Positions 6,508 through 6,614 of a stretch of 6,614 nucleotides of DNA are shown one piece after another (position 1 is the stretch's first letter; each line of letters starts with the position of its first letter). Origin of the DNA: Christensenella sp. UBA767 (GTDB taxonomy: Bacteria > Bacillota > Clostridia > Christensenellales > CAG-917); assembly GCA_002297185.1 (NCBI GenBank), contig DBJV01000056.1:1-6614 (forward strand), given 5' to 3'. Both the position numbers and the translations under genes were made by a program. The notes beneath the pieces were generated by a model. It saw nothing but the letters and a program-made list of their open reading frames with translations, made no database searches and was not told the DNA's origin.

Positions 6508-6614
6508 ATATGTTTTATTTTGCGGCTGTCGCACAAAGTACGAATATTCTATAAAATCGGGTGTGGTCATAACTCCTTAAATGCAATACCCCCCTCTTTC
6601 CGGACACGCCGGCA
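6508..6614. other. right-edge region with no supported gene; small hairpins
   Basis: These 107 bases lie beyond the terminator and reach the window edge. I see no recognisable protein or RNA gene. Two small inverted repeats are present: TGCG-GCTGT-CGCA (6521-6533), extendable on the minus strand by TTT/AAA with one bulged base, and CCGG-ACACG-CCGG (6600-6612). A run of six C (6589-6594) is also notable. All three minus-strand frames are open to the right edge before stopping, so the tail of an upstream gene cannot be excluded. The terminator placement suggests this is the 3' end of a minus-strand transcript whose body is outside the window. Confidence 0.45.

Noticed and set aside
6550..6555. 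A plus-strand TATAAA that might be the -10 of a rightward promoter.
   Set aside because: No acceptable -35 lies 15-19 nt upstream; the nearest TTGCGG is 24 nt away.
6439..6570. A 43-codon minus-strand frame beginning MTTPDFIEYS, with AAGGAG just before its ATG.
   Set aside because: The SD-to-ATG spacing is only about 2 nt. The frame reads straight through the terminator stem and ends inside the dnaG -35 box, so it is probably chance.
6567..6614. A 15-residue minus-strand tail (CRRVRKEGGIAFKEL then TGA) that could be the C-terminus of an upstream gene.
   Set aside because: All three minus-strand frames are open at this edge and none shows a family motif, so no frame can be chosen.
1..6614. 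CRISPR arrays, insertion sequences, tRNA or rRNA genes, or att sites.
   Set aside because: No direct-repeat arrays, transposase motifs, terminal inverted repeats or cloverleaf-like sequences were seen, and nearly all the DNA is covered by recognised genes.

Overview
The window looks like a chromosomal segment of a low-to-moderate GC Gram-positive bacterium, most likely a Clostridia-type member of the Bacillota. The basis is the gene order primase, primary sigma factor, TrmK-type tRNA methyltransferase, Nif3-family protein and C4 zinc-ribbon coiled-coil protein, all on one strand with strong Shine-Dalgarno (SD) sites. The organism is inferred from this synteny and from remembered protein features; no search was run. 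All genes lie on the minus strand, so the transcript reads from right to left.

From right to left: about 107 bases at the right edge (6508-6614) hold no gene I can support. A strong bidirectional hairpin terminator follows at 6483-6507. Next come an AT-rich palindromic stretch and a promoter (TTGACA, 15-nt spacer, TATAAA) about 50 to 25 bases before the dnaG start. Then come dnaG (4620-6392), rpoD (3555-4601, GTG start), trmK (2890-3555), a short-form Nif3/DUF34 gene (2073-2840), a zinc-ribbon coiled-coil gene (1367-2083), and the first 445 codons of a LacZ-type glycoside hydrolase family 2 beta-galactosidase (1-1335), which runs off the left edge. Gaps are small or negative (18 nt, 1-nt overlap, 49 nt, 11-nt overlap, 31 nt) and no terminator is visible between genes, so the whole set could be one transcript. 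A second promoter-like element lies in front of the Nif3 gene.

The first genes serve core information processing: DnaG makes primers at the replication fork, RpoD directs housekeeping transcription, and TrmK modifies tRNA. The Nif3 and zinc-ribbon proteins are conserved passengers of this cluster with poorly defined roles. The beta-galactosidase is the odd neighbour: a sugar-catabolic gene 31 nt behind a housekeeping operon.

I found no convincing new defence, mobile or regulatory system. The points most worth a second look are the beta-galactosidase junction, the candidate internal promoter, the insert-free Nif3 protein and the hairpin-rich right edge.
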